Below are positions 8,751-18,700 of a DNA stretch of 64,000 bases, piece after piece. The position numbers and the translations under genes were made by a program. The notes under the pieces are model-generated. The model saw only the letters and a list, made by a program, of their open reading frames with translations. It was not told the DNA's origin and searched no databases. Origin of the DNA: Verrucomicrobiaceae bacterium UBA1938 (GTDB lineage Bacteria > Verrucomicrobiota > Verrucomicrobiia > Verrucomicrobiales > Verrucomicrobiaceae); NCBI GenBank assembly GCA_002336895.1, contig DDFC01000010.1, positions 186,001-250,000 on the forward strand. The letters are read 5' to 3'. The stretch's first letter is position 1; each line of letters opens with the position of its first letter.

Positions 8751-9626
8751 ATGTCCGCCGAAGCGCCAGTCACCAATCCCGCCACGGGCAAATCGAAGCT
8801 GAGGTTCAAGACCATCTTCATATCCGATGTGCATCTGGGCATGCCGGACAGCAAGGCGGCGCAGGCCTCCCACTTCCTGCGTCATTGCCTGTGCGAGAAA
8901 CTGGTGCTCAATGGAGACATCATCGATGCCTGGCACTTGCGCCGCATGGGCGGGTGGAACAAGGGGCACACCAACTTCATCCGCACCGTGCTGCGCAAGA
9001 TGGAGAAGGAGAACACGGAGATCATCTATCTGCGGGGAAACCACGATGACGTGCTGGACCGCTTCATCCCCATCCAGTTTGAGCACTTCATCATCACGGA
9101 CGAGCACATCCATCATACCCCCCATGGAGACTACCTGGTGGTGCACGGAGACGGCTTTGACGCGGTGAGCACGAACCATGCGTGGCTGGCGCAGATCGGC
9201 GGGCTGGGGTACAACTTTCTCCTGCGCATCAACCGGCTCTACAATGCCTATCGCGGCCTGCGGGGAAAGGAGCCTTTCTCTTTTAGCGCGTGGGTGAAGC
9301 AGAAGGTGAAGTCCACCATCGGCGCGGTGGGCAAGTATGAGGAGCAACTGCAGAATCTGGCCAGGCAGCGCGGCTGCAAGGGCATCATCTGCGGACACAT
9401 CCACAAAGTGGACAACAAGATGGTGGGCAGCACGCACTACCTGAACTCCGGAGACTGGGTGGAGTCCATGACAGCGATTGTGGAAAATCTGGACGGGAGC
9501 TTTGAGATCCTTGGCTATGCCGACTTCTGCCGACTCACACACCGCGATCCGAAGGGGGCGGTGGCCGAGGCGGAGGAAGAGCACCCGCAGGCGGCGGAAT
9601 CCGAATCTTCTGCAATTCCAATGTAG
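8751..9626 (+). CDS. plcP: Metallophosphoesterase, PlcP/LpxH-like
   Basis: A 291-residue calcineurin-type metallophosphoesterase. Metal ligands are visible at D26/H28 (ISDVHLG), D56 (NGDIID), N97-H98-D99 (RGNHDD), H132 (VVHGDGFD) and H216/H218 (CGHIHK). Automatic annotation usually calls this family UDP-2,3-diacylglucosamine diphosphatase. Members next to an Agt-type glycosyltransferase have been shown to be PlcP, which cleaves phospholipids to diacylglycerol under phosphate limitation. The tight spacing to agt, with phoU after and phoBR opposite, favours PlcP. LpxH-like lipid A synthesis is the alternative. The C-terminus is acidic and low in complexity. Confidence 0.72.
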   Translation: MSAEAPVTNPATGKSKLRFKTIFISDVHLGMPDSKAAQASHFLRHCLCEKLVLNGDIIDAWHLRRMGGWNKGHTNFIRTVLRKMEKENTEIIYLRGNHDDVLDRFIPIQFEHFIITDEHIHHTPHGDYLVVHGDGFDAVSTNHAWLAQIGGLGYNFLLRINRLYNAYRGLRGKEPFSFSAWVKQKVKSTIGAVGKYEEQLQNLARQRGCKGIICGHIHKVDNKMVGSTHYLNSGDWVESMTAIVENLDGSFEILGYADFCRLTHRDPKGAVAEAEEEHPQAAESESSAIPM

Positions 9627-9656
9627 CGAAAACGACACATTAGTTCATTCTAAACC

Positions 9657-10367
9657 ATGCACGAACACATCCTCTCCAGTTACACCCACTCGCTCGACAA
9701 GCTGCGCGGAGACGTCCTCGCGATGGCCAGCATGGCGCGCAAGAACCTCGCCAGTGCGATGCGCGGCCTGCTGGAGCGTGACACCGACCTGTGCAATGCC
9801 GCGATAGCTGCAGACCAGGATGTGAACGAGCTGGAGAAGAGCGTGGACAAGCTGGGCATGCAGATCCTGGTGAAGTTTCAGCCGACAGCGCATGACCTGC
9901 GGGCGGTGATGGGAACGATCCGCGTGGCGAACAATCTGGAGCGAATCGCAGATCAGGCGTCCAGCATCGCCAAGCGTGCGCGGATTCTGAACAACCTGCC
10001 CGAATTTCCCGAGATCAAGCTCATCCAGCCGGTGTATTCCCTCTGTGACCGCAATCTGGACCAGAGCCTGCAGGCCTTTCTGAACGCTGATCCTGAGGCT
10101 GCCGCCGCAGCGCGCCTGCTGGACAAGGAGCTGGACGCCGCCGAGAAGGCGCTGGACCGAGAGATCATCGCTGTGATGGAGTCACAGCACGCGGAGCTGG
10201 AGGGATACATTCACCTCATCTTCATCGCCCGCTTTCTGGAGCGCGTGGGGGACCACGCCAAGAACATCTGCGAGGACACCATCTTCATTGAGCGCGCCGA
10301 AGACATCCGCTTCAGCAAGGACAAGCGAGCTGAGGTGGCGGCTGCTGCGGCTGCGACGGGTGAATGA
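9657..10367 (+). CDS. phoU: Phosphate signalling protein PhoU
   Basis: A 236-residue all-helical PhoU with two related three-helix halves. The metal-binding E/D-x3-D motifs are visible as RVANNLERIADQASSIA in the first half and IARFLERVGDHAKNICED in the second. PhoU modulates PhoR and phosphate uptake. It starts 30 bases after the metallophosphoesterase and is probably co-transcribed with agt–plcP, which ties the lipid genes to phosphate control. The usual pstSCAB neighbours are absent here. Confidence 0.95.
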   Translation: MHEHILSSYTHSLDKLRGDVLAMASMARKNLASAMRGLLERDTDLCNAAIAADQDVNELEKSVDKLGMQILVKFQPTAHDLRAVMGTIRVANNLERIADQASSIAKRARILNNLPEFPEIKLIQPVYSLCDRNLDQSLQAFLNADPEAAAAARLLDKELDAAEKALDREIIAVMESQHAELEGYIHLIFIARFLERVGDHAKNICEDTIFIERAEDIRFSKDKRAEVAAAAAATGE

Positions 10368-10477
10368 GACAGAACAGCGGTGTGATTTTTTTGAGAAGCA
10401 GGTGGTCCTGCCCTGCAGCGTGAGACGTAGCTTCACTGTCAACGTTAGCTGCTCCACCCGCGCCGCCACTGATCCTG

Positions 10478-11125
10478 ATGTCTGCTCCTGCTTCTTCCAT
10501 TCTCCACCTTGATCAAGCGTATCAGGCCGTGTTGTTCGACATGGACGGCACCCTGCTGGATTCCCGTGCTGTGGTGGAGCGTGTGTGGCGGGAGTGGGCG
10601 GCCTCTCACGGGCGTGACTTTGCACCTGTCATGGCTGAGTCCCACGGACGGCGTACGATCGACACTGTGCGCGCTTTTGACATCCCTGGTGCTGATGTGG
10701 AAGTGGAATCACGGAAGGTCGAAATCAGGGAGATCGCCGACACGGATGGCATTGTGGCCATAGCCGGTGCGGCAGAGCTGATCGCGCGTCTGCCCAGCCA
10801 CCGCTGGGCGGTGGTCACCTCAGCAGGACGTGAGCTGGCAGTGCGCCGCCTGACAGCCGCCGGGCTGCCTATTCCCGCCATCATGGTGACCGCGGAGGAC
10901 GTCTCACAAGGCAAGCCCGAGCCCGAATGCTACGAGAAAGCCGCGCGGCTGCTCGGCACCACGGCGGATCAGTGCCTTGTGTTTGAGGATGCTCCTGCAG
11001 GTATTGCGGCTGGACGCCGAGCCGGGAGCACCGTCGTCGCCATCACTGCTGCGCGCCCGCATCCTTTCGTGGCTGAGTGCCCTGAGGTGCTGGATTACGA
11101 GCATGTGCGGTTTGAACTGGCGTAG
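10478..11125 (+). CDS. HAD-superfamily sugar-phosphate phosphatase
   Basis: A 215-residue HAD subfamily IA hydrolase. Motif I is FDMDGTLLDS with nucleophile and acid/base aspartates, motif II is VVTSAG, the motif III lysine is in GKPEPECY, and motif IV is VFEDAPAGIAAG. The closest recognised groups are DOG/GPP-type and HxpA-type sugar-phosphate or glycerol-3-phosphate phosphatases. Substrate cannot be fixed from sequence. It stands 110 bases after phoU with the same orientation, so it may or may not share that transcript. Confidence 0.87.
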   Translation: MSAPASSILHLDQAYQAVLFDMDGTLLDSRAVVERVWREWAASHGRDFAPVMAESHGRRTIDTVRAFDIPGADVEVESRKVEIREIADTDGIVAIAGAAELIARLPSHRWAVVTSAGRELAVRRLTAAGLPIPAIMVTAEDVSQGKPEPECYEKAARLLGTTADQCLVFEDAPAGIAAGRRAGSTVVAITAARPHPFVAECPEVLDYEHVRFELA

Positions 11126-11161
11126 TGCGGCGGAGGGGGGATGCGGGGCTGTCTTAGCAAC

Positions 11162-11190
11162 AAAAAAGGCGCTGTGCTGCCACAGCGCCT
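11162..11190 (-). terminator. Intrinsic terminator for the ThuA-like gene
   Basis: A 10-bp perfect stem (11167-11176 with 11181-11190), a 4-base loop and a T6 run when read on the minus strand (A run at 11162-11167). It lies 26 bases past the stop codon of the minus-strand gene at 11216. Confidence 0.9.
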
Positions 11191-11215
11191 CGGAGTGAAG
11201 TGATGAATTTTTACC

Positions 11216-12253
11216 TCACGGGATGTTGCCAGCAGGGGAGGGGGCGTCTTCGAGCTTGAGGGCCCACTTGATGCCGGAGAGGATCATGTCCTGGTAGGTC
11301 TGAGCGATCTCGGGGCTGTTCTTGCGGTCCTTGGTGCCGGCTTTCCAGGTGGGGTCCCAGACGTCTTCACGATGGCCGAGGGAGTTGTAGTACACACGAC
11401 CGGAGCCGAGCTCCTTGCACCAGGAGACGGGGTAGTAGCGGCCTTTTTGGGCTTCGACATCCTTCAGGTCGGCATCCTTCTTCGGGTCTTCGATGTTCTT
11501 TTCCTTCCGCTGGGCGGCTTCCTGCTGCATCTGCACGAGGTTGGGGTGGGTGTTGAGGCCGAGGAGGCCGTGGACCTTGGACTTGTCGAAGGACTTGATG
11601 ATGTAGATCTCGTCAAAGACCTTCCAGCCGGAGGGCACGGTCTTGGTGATGAGATGGGCGGGGTCGTGAACGATGGGCTGGATTTCGACCTGGGACTTGT
11701 GGGTTTCAAACTCTCCACCGAGCATGTCAACGTAGCCACGGAATGGGTGGTAGGTGTCTGAGCCGGAGTGCATGGCGACGAAGGCCTTGCCGCCTTCGAT
11801 GAGCTTGACGAAGCCTTCGCGGTCAGGGAGGAGGAGATCGCCGGTGGTGTTGGCGAAGACGAAGCCGTCGTAGCCTTTGATTTTGTCGAGGGCCATCTTG
11901 TCGGCCATGTAGGCGGTGACCTTTTCAGTCCAGACTTTGCTGGCCTCGTTGTATTCGGCGAGGGCCTTGCTGAAGGCCTCCTGCTTGGCCTTGAAGGATT
12001 CATCAGTGTCTTTCTTTTCATCGCGCACGGGCGCTTTGCCGGGATTCTTGGGCTGGCCCTCGGGCTGATGTACGTAATCGACGGTGAAGGCGCCGGACTT
12101 GGCCCCGAGCTCGGCGAGGACTTTCTCGGCAGTTTCGATGGAGGAATGGCGGAAGCCGGTGGTGACGGTGACGACGAGGAGCTTCTTGGGCTCCGCAAAG
12201 GCGGAGGTGAGCGACAGGGCGGCTGCGAACAGTAGCGTGAGGCGGGTGATCAT
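11216..12253 (-). CDS. Secreted ThuA-like domain protein
   Basis: A 345-residue protein with a Sec signal peptide (LTLLFAAALSLTSAFA, cleavage near residue 20) and a ThuA fold: KKLLVVTVTTGFRHSSIE at the start, DGFVFANTTGDLLLPDREGFVKLIEGGKAFVAMHSGSDTYH in the middle, and GRVYYNSLGHREDVWDPTWK near the end. ThuA-like (trehalose-utilisation type, glutamine-amidotransferase-like) proteins are frequent in Verrucomicrobia and Planctomycetes. Their substrates are unknown, but carbohydrate metabolism is presumed. An extra charged segment (about residues 60-110, rich in K/E) interrupts the domain relative to compact members. The gene is monocistronic, divergent from the beta-helix gene and followed by its own terminator. 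Confidence 0.87.
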   Translation of the reverse strand: MITRLTLLFAAALSLTSAFAEPKKLLVVTVTTGFRHSSIETAEKVLAELGAKSGAFTVDYVHQPEGQPKNPGKAPVRDEKKDTDESFKAKQEAFSKALAEYNEASKVWTEKVTAYMADKMALDKIKGYDGFVFANTTGDLLLPDREGFVKLIEGGKAFVAMHSGSDTYHPFRGYVDMLGGEFETHKSQVEIQPIVHDPAHLITKTVPSGWKVFDEIYIIKSFDKSKVHGLLGLNTHPNLVQMQQEAAQRKEKNIEDPKKDADLKDVEAQKGRYYPVSWCKELGSGRVYYNSLGHREDVWDPTWKAGTKDRKNSPEIAQTYQDMILSGIKWALKLEDAPSPAGNIP

Positions 12254-12371
12254 GGTGGGGAAGAAACCAACGTGGCGCGGCAGGGAGCTTTTGCAGGCGG
12301 AAAATGTGCGAGATGAGAGTCGAGCCGAGGCCGTTAGAGAAAATGGGAAGGCAGGGTGCGTACGTGGATGG

Positions 12372-13583
12372 ATGAAAACATTGATCTTCTCCCTCTGCCT
12401 GTATGCTGCTGCAAGTGCTCAAACTGCCACTCCACCTGTGGCGGTGGATGCGGCGAAATATCCCAGCCTGCAGGCGGCCCTGGATGCAGTGCCTGCCAGC
12501 GGCGGGTTGGTGACGATCCCGCCGGGGAATTATGAGATCGCGCAGCCGCTTCTGGTGAAGACAGCGGAAACGCGAATCGTGGGAGGTGGCGCTGCCACAC
12601 ACATCATCAACAAAAACACGGAAGGCGCGCCTGCTTTCATCCTGCGGCCACCGACGCTCGACACAGACAAGAAGGCGCGTCTGTGGCGTGTGCAGATGGC
12701 AGACCTGCGTGTGAGTGGAAACGAGAAGAGCGGGGACGGCATCTTTGCGGAGTATATCGAGGAGATCTACTTTGAGGGGGTGTCGATCGACCATCACGGC
12801 GGAAACGGCATCCACATGGTGAACTGCGCGGAGGATCCGAGGGTGGCGGACTGCATCATCACCTACAACAAGAAGAGCGGGGTGGAGATCTTTGGCGGGC
12901 ACGACATCGTGGTGAACGGGAACCACTTTGAGGAGAACCAGGATGCGCTGCGCTGCATCGACAGCTTCAACCTCTGCATGAATGGGAACAATGTGGATGA
13001 CCATCTGGGAAACGGAGTGATCATCGAAAACACCTATGGCTCCGTGCTGAGCGGGAACATGATTGAGGAGTGCAACGGCACGGCGGTGATCCTGGACCGC
13101 GACTGCTACGGGATAACGCTGAGTGCGAATGTGATCGCGCATCACCTGAAGGGCGGCATAGATCTGCGGGATGCCTGCGGCTGCACGCTGAGCGCCAACA
13201 CCTTTGTGCTGGCGCATGAGTTTTCCGTGCGTGTGGGCAGGGACAGCGAGCGCAACACGATCAGCGGCAACACCTTCTGCAACAGCTACATCGGGGCGGG
13301 GACGGACAAACGTCCTGCTGAGGCCAAGACCCCCATGGGTGTGGACATGGGCACCGGGGTGATGGTGGAAGGTGGAGTGTACGGGCTGAGCCTGACCAGC
13401 AACACATTCTCAGGGCTGAAGACGCCCGCAGTGTGGAGCGTCGGCGAGGTGAAGGGCATGCTGGTTTCTTCCAATCTGTGCATCGGGTGCGGGCGCAGCA
13501 CGAAAGGCAAAAGAACCGCATTTGCGGTGGAATCCAAAGAAGGAGTTCTGATCAAGGACAATTTGGAAGAGGATGCGCCGTGA
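12372..13583 (+). CDS. Secreted right-handed parallel beta-helix protein
   Basis: 403 residues from the ATG at 12372, which opens a clear signal peptide (MKTLIFSLCLYAAASAQ). The frame extends upstream to 12084 but that part overlaps the ThuA gene on the other strand and is rejected. The mature N-terminus (YPSLQAALDAVPASGGLVTIPPGNYEI) is the pectate-lyase-superfamily cap. Then follow short NG/SGN-rich rungs (GNGIHMVNCAEDPRVADC, VSGNEKSGDGI, LSANVIAHH, ISGNTF) of a parallel beta-helix. Such proteins bind or cleave polysaccharides; no catalytic set could be assigned. The many Cys residues in the rungs are unusual and may stack. Confidence 0.85.
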   Translation: MKTLIFSLCLYAAASAQTATPPVAVDAAKYPSLQAALDAVPASGGLVTIPPGNYEIAQPLLVKTAETRIVGGGAATHIINKNTEGAPAFILRPPTLDTDKKARLWRVQMADLRVSGNEKSGDGIFAEYIEEIYFEGVSIDHHGGNGIHMVNCAEDPRVADCIITYNKKSGVEIFGGHDIVVNGNHFEENQDALRCIDSFNLCMNGNNVDDHLGNGVIIENTYGSVLSGNMIEECNGTAVILDRDCYGITLSANVIAHHLKGGIDLRDACGCTLSANTFVLAHEFSVRVGRDSERNTISGNTFCNSYIGAGTDKRPAEAKTPMGVDMGTGVMVEGGVYGLSLTSNTFSGLKTPAVWSVGEVKGMLVSSNLCIGCGRSTKGKRTAFAVESKEGVLIKDNLEEDAP

Positions 13584-13790
13584 ATAGCCGGCTGGGAGCC
13601 GAACATGCAGCATCGGTGGGTGAATCCGCTGAATGTGATATGATCAAAAATCTTTCGGTTGCTGAATCGAAGAAACGTTTTTGGTCGTATTTGTGCTAAG
13701 TAGGGTTCAATGTGAATGCACGGTGGCAGGCCCTAAAGATTGGAGTGATGCCGCTAAAGATATTACTTATTCGAGAATTGGTTAATCAGC

Positions 13791-14225
13791 ATGCTAGATG
13801 TTCAGCGATACCGTGGTGCCCGGCACCAGAAAGAAATCGACTACACACGCAAGATCATGTGGTCTCACATGATCGCGGGTGCTGTTGTGATCGCGCTGTT
13901 CTTATTTCACGAATTATTTCGATGGTTTGCGGGCTCGATTGTCTGGTATGCACTCAGTCTGGTGGTCATGTATGGTTACATGAACGAGCGCAACAGCTGC
14001 CGATGGCTGCTAGCGCTGGTGTTCCTCGCCGGCTCTGGAGCGGGCTTGTATTTCATCAGCCAGGTGTTTCCGCAGACAGCGGAGCCGACTGTGGCGCTGG
14101 TCCCCCGGTCCTTTATGCCATTGTGGGTGGGGCTGGCCAACCTGATCTATGGAATGGGTACGTTGGTGGTGCTGTTTGATGCACGCATCCGCCGTGCTGG
14201 CGAGGTGGGCTTTACGCTGTGGTGA
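13791..14225 (+). CDS. Small integral membrane protein, unknown function
   Basis: 144 residues with a cytoplasmic-looking N-terminus and four predicted membrane helices (about 24-42, 48-65, 70-90, 105-128). No family was recognised. The start at 13791 gives the whole helical core; an overlapping frame starting at 13712 lacks membrane segments and is a shadow. It stands alone between the beta-helix gene and convergent argG. Confidence 0.6.
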   Translation: MLDVQRYRGARHQKEIDYTRKIMWSHMIAGAVVIALFLFHELFRWFAGSIVWYALSLVVMYGYMNERNSCRWLLALVFLAGSGAGLYFISQVFPQTAEPTVALVPRSFMPLWVGLANLIYGMGTLVVLFDARIRRAGEVGFTLW

Positions 14226-14284
14226 AGCCAAGGCATGCGAGGGGCGATCTGCACAATGAAGGAGTGAGCCGCCTGAATGCAAAA

Positions 14285-14351
14285 GCGCTGTCCAACAGCC
14301 TGCTGGATAGCGCAGGAGGAGAAGGCGTTTGACGGGGGCCCGAAGGCCCCC
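14285..14351. terminator. Two hairpins between convergent genes
   Basis: The first hairpin pairs 14285-14294 with 14304-14313 (10 bp, one G·T). The second pairs 14334-14340 with 14345-14351 around CGAA, very GC rich. They separate the membrane-protein gene from convergent argG. Neither has a good T run, so termination is plausible but unproven. Confidence 0.5.
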
Positions 14352-14364
14352 GAGGAAGTGCAGC

Positions 14365-15597
14365 TTACTTCTTGCGGTCCCGGAGGGCGCCGGTGCGGAG
14401 GCGGAGGCCATTGAGGCGGATGAAGCCGGTGGCGTCGTCCTGGTTGTAGGCCTTGGTGGGGTCGGCTTCCATGGTGGCGATCTGCGGATTGTAGAGGCTG
14501 TAGATGCTCTTGCGTCCAGCAGGGATGATGTTGCCCTTGTAGAGCTTGAGGCGCACGGTGCCGCTGACCTTCTGCTGGCTTTCGGTCACGAGGGCCTGGA
14601 GGGCGAGGCGCTCGGGGGCGTACCAGAAGCCATTGTAAACGAGAGTGGCGTATTTCGGGATGAGGCTGTCGCGCAGGTGCATGACCTCGCGGTCCATGGT
14701 AAGGCTCTCGATCTGGCGGTGGGCGAAGTGCAGGATGCTGCCGCCGGGGGTTTCATAGACGCCGCGGCTCTTCATGCCGACAAAGCGGTTTTCCACCATG
14801 TCCACCCGGCCTACGCCGTGCTTGCCACCGAGTTTGTTGAGGAGCTTCATAACTCCCAGCGGGGAGAGGAGCTTGCCATTGACGGCGATGCAGTTCCCCT
14901 TTTCGAATTCGAGGATGATGGTTTCGGCCTTGTCCGGGGCGTCTTCAGGGAAGACGGAGAGGGTGTTGAAGTAGCCTTTGTATTTGGGATCGCTGGCGTC
15001 AAACCAAGGGTCTTCAAGGATGCCGGCCTCGTAGCTGATGTGCAGGAGGTTGCGGTCCATGGAGAAGGGTTTTTTGGCGCTGGCCTGCACGGGGATCTTT
15101 TTCTCCTCGCAGTAGGCGATCATCTCGGCACGACCGGGGAACTGGGTGCGGAAGCGCTCGTCGCGCCAGGGGGCGATGGTTTCGATTTCGGGAGCCAGAG
15201 CTGCGGCGGTGAGCTCAAAACGGACCTGGTCGTTACCCTTGCCTGTGGCGCCATGGGCGATGAAGCCGGCTTTTTCTGCCTTGGCGATCTCGACCATGCG
15301 CTTGGCGATGAGGGGGCGGGCGATGCTGGTGCCGAGGAAATACTGGCCTTCGTAGATGGCTCCGGCCTGGATCATCGGGTAGATGAAATCGGTGGCAAAC
15401 TCCTCCTGCAGATCGTCGATGTAGATCTTGGAGGCGCCAGTTTTTTTGGCTTTGGCGTTCAGGCCTTTAAGCTCGTCATCCTGGCCGACATTGGCGCAGA
15501 AGGCGATGACTTCAGCGTTGTAGGTTTCCTTGATCCAGGAGAGGAGGACGGAGGTGTCGAGGCCGCCGGAGTATGCGAGGACGATTTTTTTGCTCAT
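14365..15597 (-). CDS. argG: Argininosuccinate synthase
   Basis: A 410-residue ArgG, which joins citrulline and aspartate using ATP in arginine synthesis. The N-terminal ATP pyrophosphatase loop is AYSGGLDTS (residues 8-16), followed by ICFCANVGQ-like and the IYEGQYFLGTSIARPL and HGATGKGNDQVRFE motifs of the family. Length is normal. The frame reaches upstream to 15669, but the start at 15597 (MSKKIVLAYSGG) matches the family. No other arg genes are adjacent. Confidence 0.97.
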   Translation of the reverse strand: MSKKIVLAYSGGLDTSVLLSWIKETYNAEVIAFCANVGQDDELKGLNAKAKKTGASKIYIDDLQEEFATDFIYPMIQAGAIYEGQYFLGTSIARPLIAKRMVEIAKAEKAGFIAHGATGKGNDQVRFELTAAALAPEIETIAPWRDERFRTQFPGRAEMIAYCEEKKIPVQASAKKPFSMDRNLLHISYEAGILEDPWFDASDPKYKGYFNTLSVFPEDAPDKAETIILEFEKGNCIAVNGKLLSPLGVMKLLNKLGGKHGVGRVDMVENRFVGMKSRGVYETPGGSILHFAHRQIESLTMDREVMHLRDSLIPKYATLVYNGFWYAPERLALQALVTESQQKVSGTVRLKLYKGNIIPAGRKSIYSLYNPQIATMEADPTKAYNQDDATGFIRLNGLRLRTGALRDRKK

Positions 15598-15735
15598 AGA
15601 AAGACCACTTTTCAGGGGGCGCGGATGATACGGAAAATCAGCGGGGTGTCGAGGGCGGGAGTGAGTCATTTTTGGAGGAAGGCTGGGGTGAAATGCCGAG
15701 TATTTAGGAAAAGTTAAGCAAATCTGAGCTTTTTA

Positions 15736-15763
15736 TTGAAATTATAGCTTGTGCTGTTAAGAT
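15736..15763 (+). promoter_or_regulatory. Putative sigma-70-like promoter of the giant gene
   Basis: TTGAAA at 15736-15741 (5 of 6 to consensus) and TAAGAT at 15758-15763 (4 of 6) with a 16-base spacer, inside an AT-rich stretch (15700-15784) that contrasts with the GC-rich surroundings. Transcription would begin near 15770, only about 15 bases before the ATG at 15785. Confidence 0.45.
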
Positions 15764-15784
15764 GAAATTATTCACAAAAATTAC

Positions 15785-18700
15785 ATGGGTTTTACTCCGG
15801 ACCAAAGCTGCCAGCTTCCTGCTTATCAAGCGACTGAGGATGCTACAGCGGTGCTCCCCCGCAAGTCTGCCGGGGGGCAGGGCATACGTGCCCATTGGTG
15901 GCGACGTGCATGCCTGTTTGCAGCACTGCTCGTGACGAGCGCCACCGCAGCGCTGGCAGCGACGGATTTCAGCGATTATTCAGGCTTTGCCAGCGCGAGC
16001 AGCACCACGGTGAGCACGATCAAAATCGGTGCCACAACGGACAGTGAGTCTGCAATCACCTCCAATGACACGGCCACTGGAGATGACATTACTGGCTCAG
16101 ATGACGAAGACGGCGTGACGCTGCCCGCGAGCCTGGTGACCGGTACTTCCGGCAGCATGACAGTGAATGTGAGCAACACGAGTGGCGCCACAGTGTATCT
16201 CAATGCCTGGATCGACTTCAATGACAACGGGGCGCTGACTGATTCCGGAGAGCAGGTGGCGACGAACACGATAATCGCCACAGGAACATCCAACTCCAAC
16301 AAGACGATCACCTTCACCGTGCCATCAACAGCAGCGAGCGGCCAGGTGGGTGTGCGCGTGCGCCTGACCTCCACCAGCAGCCCGGGGCCCACAGGAGCAA
16401 AGGGCAACGGTGAAGTGGAAGACCATCTGGTGCGGATCTGCCCGACTATCACAGTGTCGCCCACCAGCCTGAATGCCGCCTCGGTGGCTTCAGAGTATTC
16501 GCAGACACTGACCTCCAGCGGTGGGACATCGCCTTACTCCTACACGGTCAGCACAGGTACGCTGCCTTCGGGGCTGTCCCTGAGCTCGGCGGGTGTGCTC
16601 AGCGGTACACCGAGCTCCAGCACCAGCCAGACTTTCACGGTGCAGGCGGCGGATGCCAATGGGTGCAGCGGGACACGCAGCTACACACTGGCGCCTGCTT
16701 GCACGGCGTATGTGATCTCCCCCTTTGCCATGGGCTCGTGGGATCTGTCTGCGAGTGTGAATGTGACTCTGGTGGCCTCGGCCACCTCGGGCACGGCTGC
16801 GGCACCCTATACGTGGGCGGTGACGTCCGGTACTCTGCCGCCCGGACTCTCCCTGAGCAGTGCGGGGGTGCTGAGCGGAACGACCACGGCGAAGGGGACC
16901 TACAGCTTCACGATTCAGCTGACTGACTCCAACGGCTGCACGGGTTCTCAAGCGTATCTGATGACGGTGGCCTCAGGCACCAGCTACTCCAGCCTGCTGT
17001 ACATGACCTCTGGCGGCGGCAGCACCGGCTATCTGGAGACCTATGATGTCTCCACAGGAACGAAGACGACGGTGGGGCAGACGAAGGACTCCAGCTCGCA
17101 TTATCTGACGGATCTGGCGTGGTCCCCCTCGGGCACGCTGTATGGCATCGACTTCAACACCATCTACACGATCAACGCCACGACGGGAGCGGTGACAAAA
17201 GTCGGCAGCTTCAGCAGCAACAGCTTCAACGGTCTGGTATTTGACTCTGGAGGAACGCCCTACATCAGCAGTGTGAACGATGGTGACATCTACACCTTCA
17301 ATCTCTCCGCACTGAGCGCCAGTTCCTCCACCGCTGTGACCAAGGTGTTCAGCTCGCCTGCGACCGTGCCGAACGGAGAGGCGCTGAACAGCGCGGGAGA
17401 CCTGGCCTGGATCGGGAACGAACTTTATTACACTGTGGCAGGCAGCAGCTTCAACACCTTCTACTTGTACAAAGTGCCTGAAGGAGGGACAGCCACGCAG
17501 CTCGTGGGACAGATCAAAAACTCGGGCGGGACGGGCATCAGCAATGTCTTTGGTCTTTCCACAGACGGTTACGGCACACTGTATGCGCAGGCGGGCACAG
17601 CACTCTACACGCTGAACAAGACCACGGCAGTGGCGACGACGGTGAATGCGAGCAGCGCGGCCAACCAGATCTCCGGCGGTGCCATGCGCTATGAGTACAC
17701 GCAGGTGCTGGATGACTTTGGAGACTACTCGGTCTTCCCCGTGGCACGCGACACGATGTACACCTCCCTGCTGATGGGAACGCAGGTCGATTATGACATC
17801 CCAGCTGCTTTCAACACCGCCGCCACAGCAGACGATCTGGCCTGGCTGGATGACGAAGACGGCGTGACGCTGCCGGGCAGCGTGGTGCAGGGAGCCACCG
17901 GCATGACGGTGACAGTGAAGGTGACAAACACCAGCGGAGCGCCTGCTTTCCTGAACGGGTGGATCGATTTCAATAACAACGGTTCGCTGACGGATGCCAA
18001 TGACCAGATCATCAGCAACGTGACGATCCCGACCGGCACGAGCGGGGTCAATCAGACTTACACGTTTAATGTGCCTGCGACTGCGGCAGTGGGCAGCGTG
18101 GGGGCGCGCTTCCGCATCACAGCGGTGAGCAATCCGGGACCTACGGGGGCCAGCGGTCCAGGCGAGGTGGAAGACTACCTGATCCCGATCACCTGCAGCA
18201 CGGTGACGCTTTCTCCGAGCACCCTGCCCACCCCGACGGTGGGCACGGCTTATTCGCAGACGGTGAGCGCCAGTGGCGGAAACTCTCCCTACACCTATGC
18301 AGTGGCCACGGGAACGCTGCCCGCTGGGCTGACGCTGAACACCTCCACGGGGGTGCTTTCTGGTACTGTGACAAGCTCCAGCGCCACGAGCTTTACGCTT
18401 CGCGCCACTGATGCCAAGGGGTGCACTGGAACGCTGGCCTGCAGCATCACGCCCACCTGTCCGACGGTGACGGTGGGGCCGACGACCCTTAGCACGCCGA
18501 CGGTGGGCAGTTCCTTTACCCAGACGCTGAACGCCACGGGTGGTCTCACCCCGTACTCATGGGCGCTGACCAGTGGCACGCTGCCGACGGGGCTCTCCCT
18601 GAGCACGAGCAATGGTACGATCAGCGGCATCGCCACCAGTGCGGCGTCGGTGAGCTTTGTGGCCCGTGCGACGGACTCCGCCGGCTGCACGGACACACAG

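Noticed and set aside
7785..9638. 617-codon minus-strand frame opposite agt–plcP
   Set aside because: It mirrors the third-position GC bias of two clear plus-strand genes and its protein has no family features.
13584..13790. Small gene between the beta-helix gene and the membrane protein
   Set aside because: Frames here lack a ribosome site and a plausible product; I see nothing beyond probable promoter sequence.
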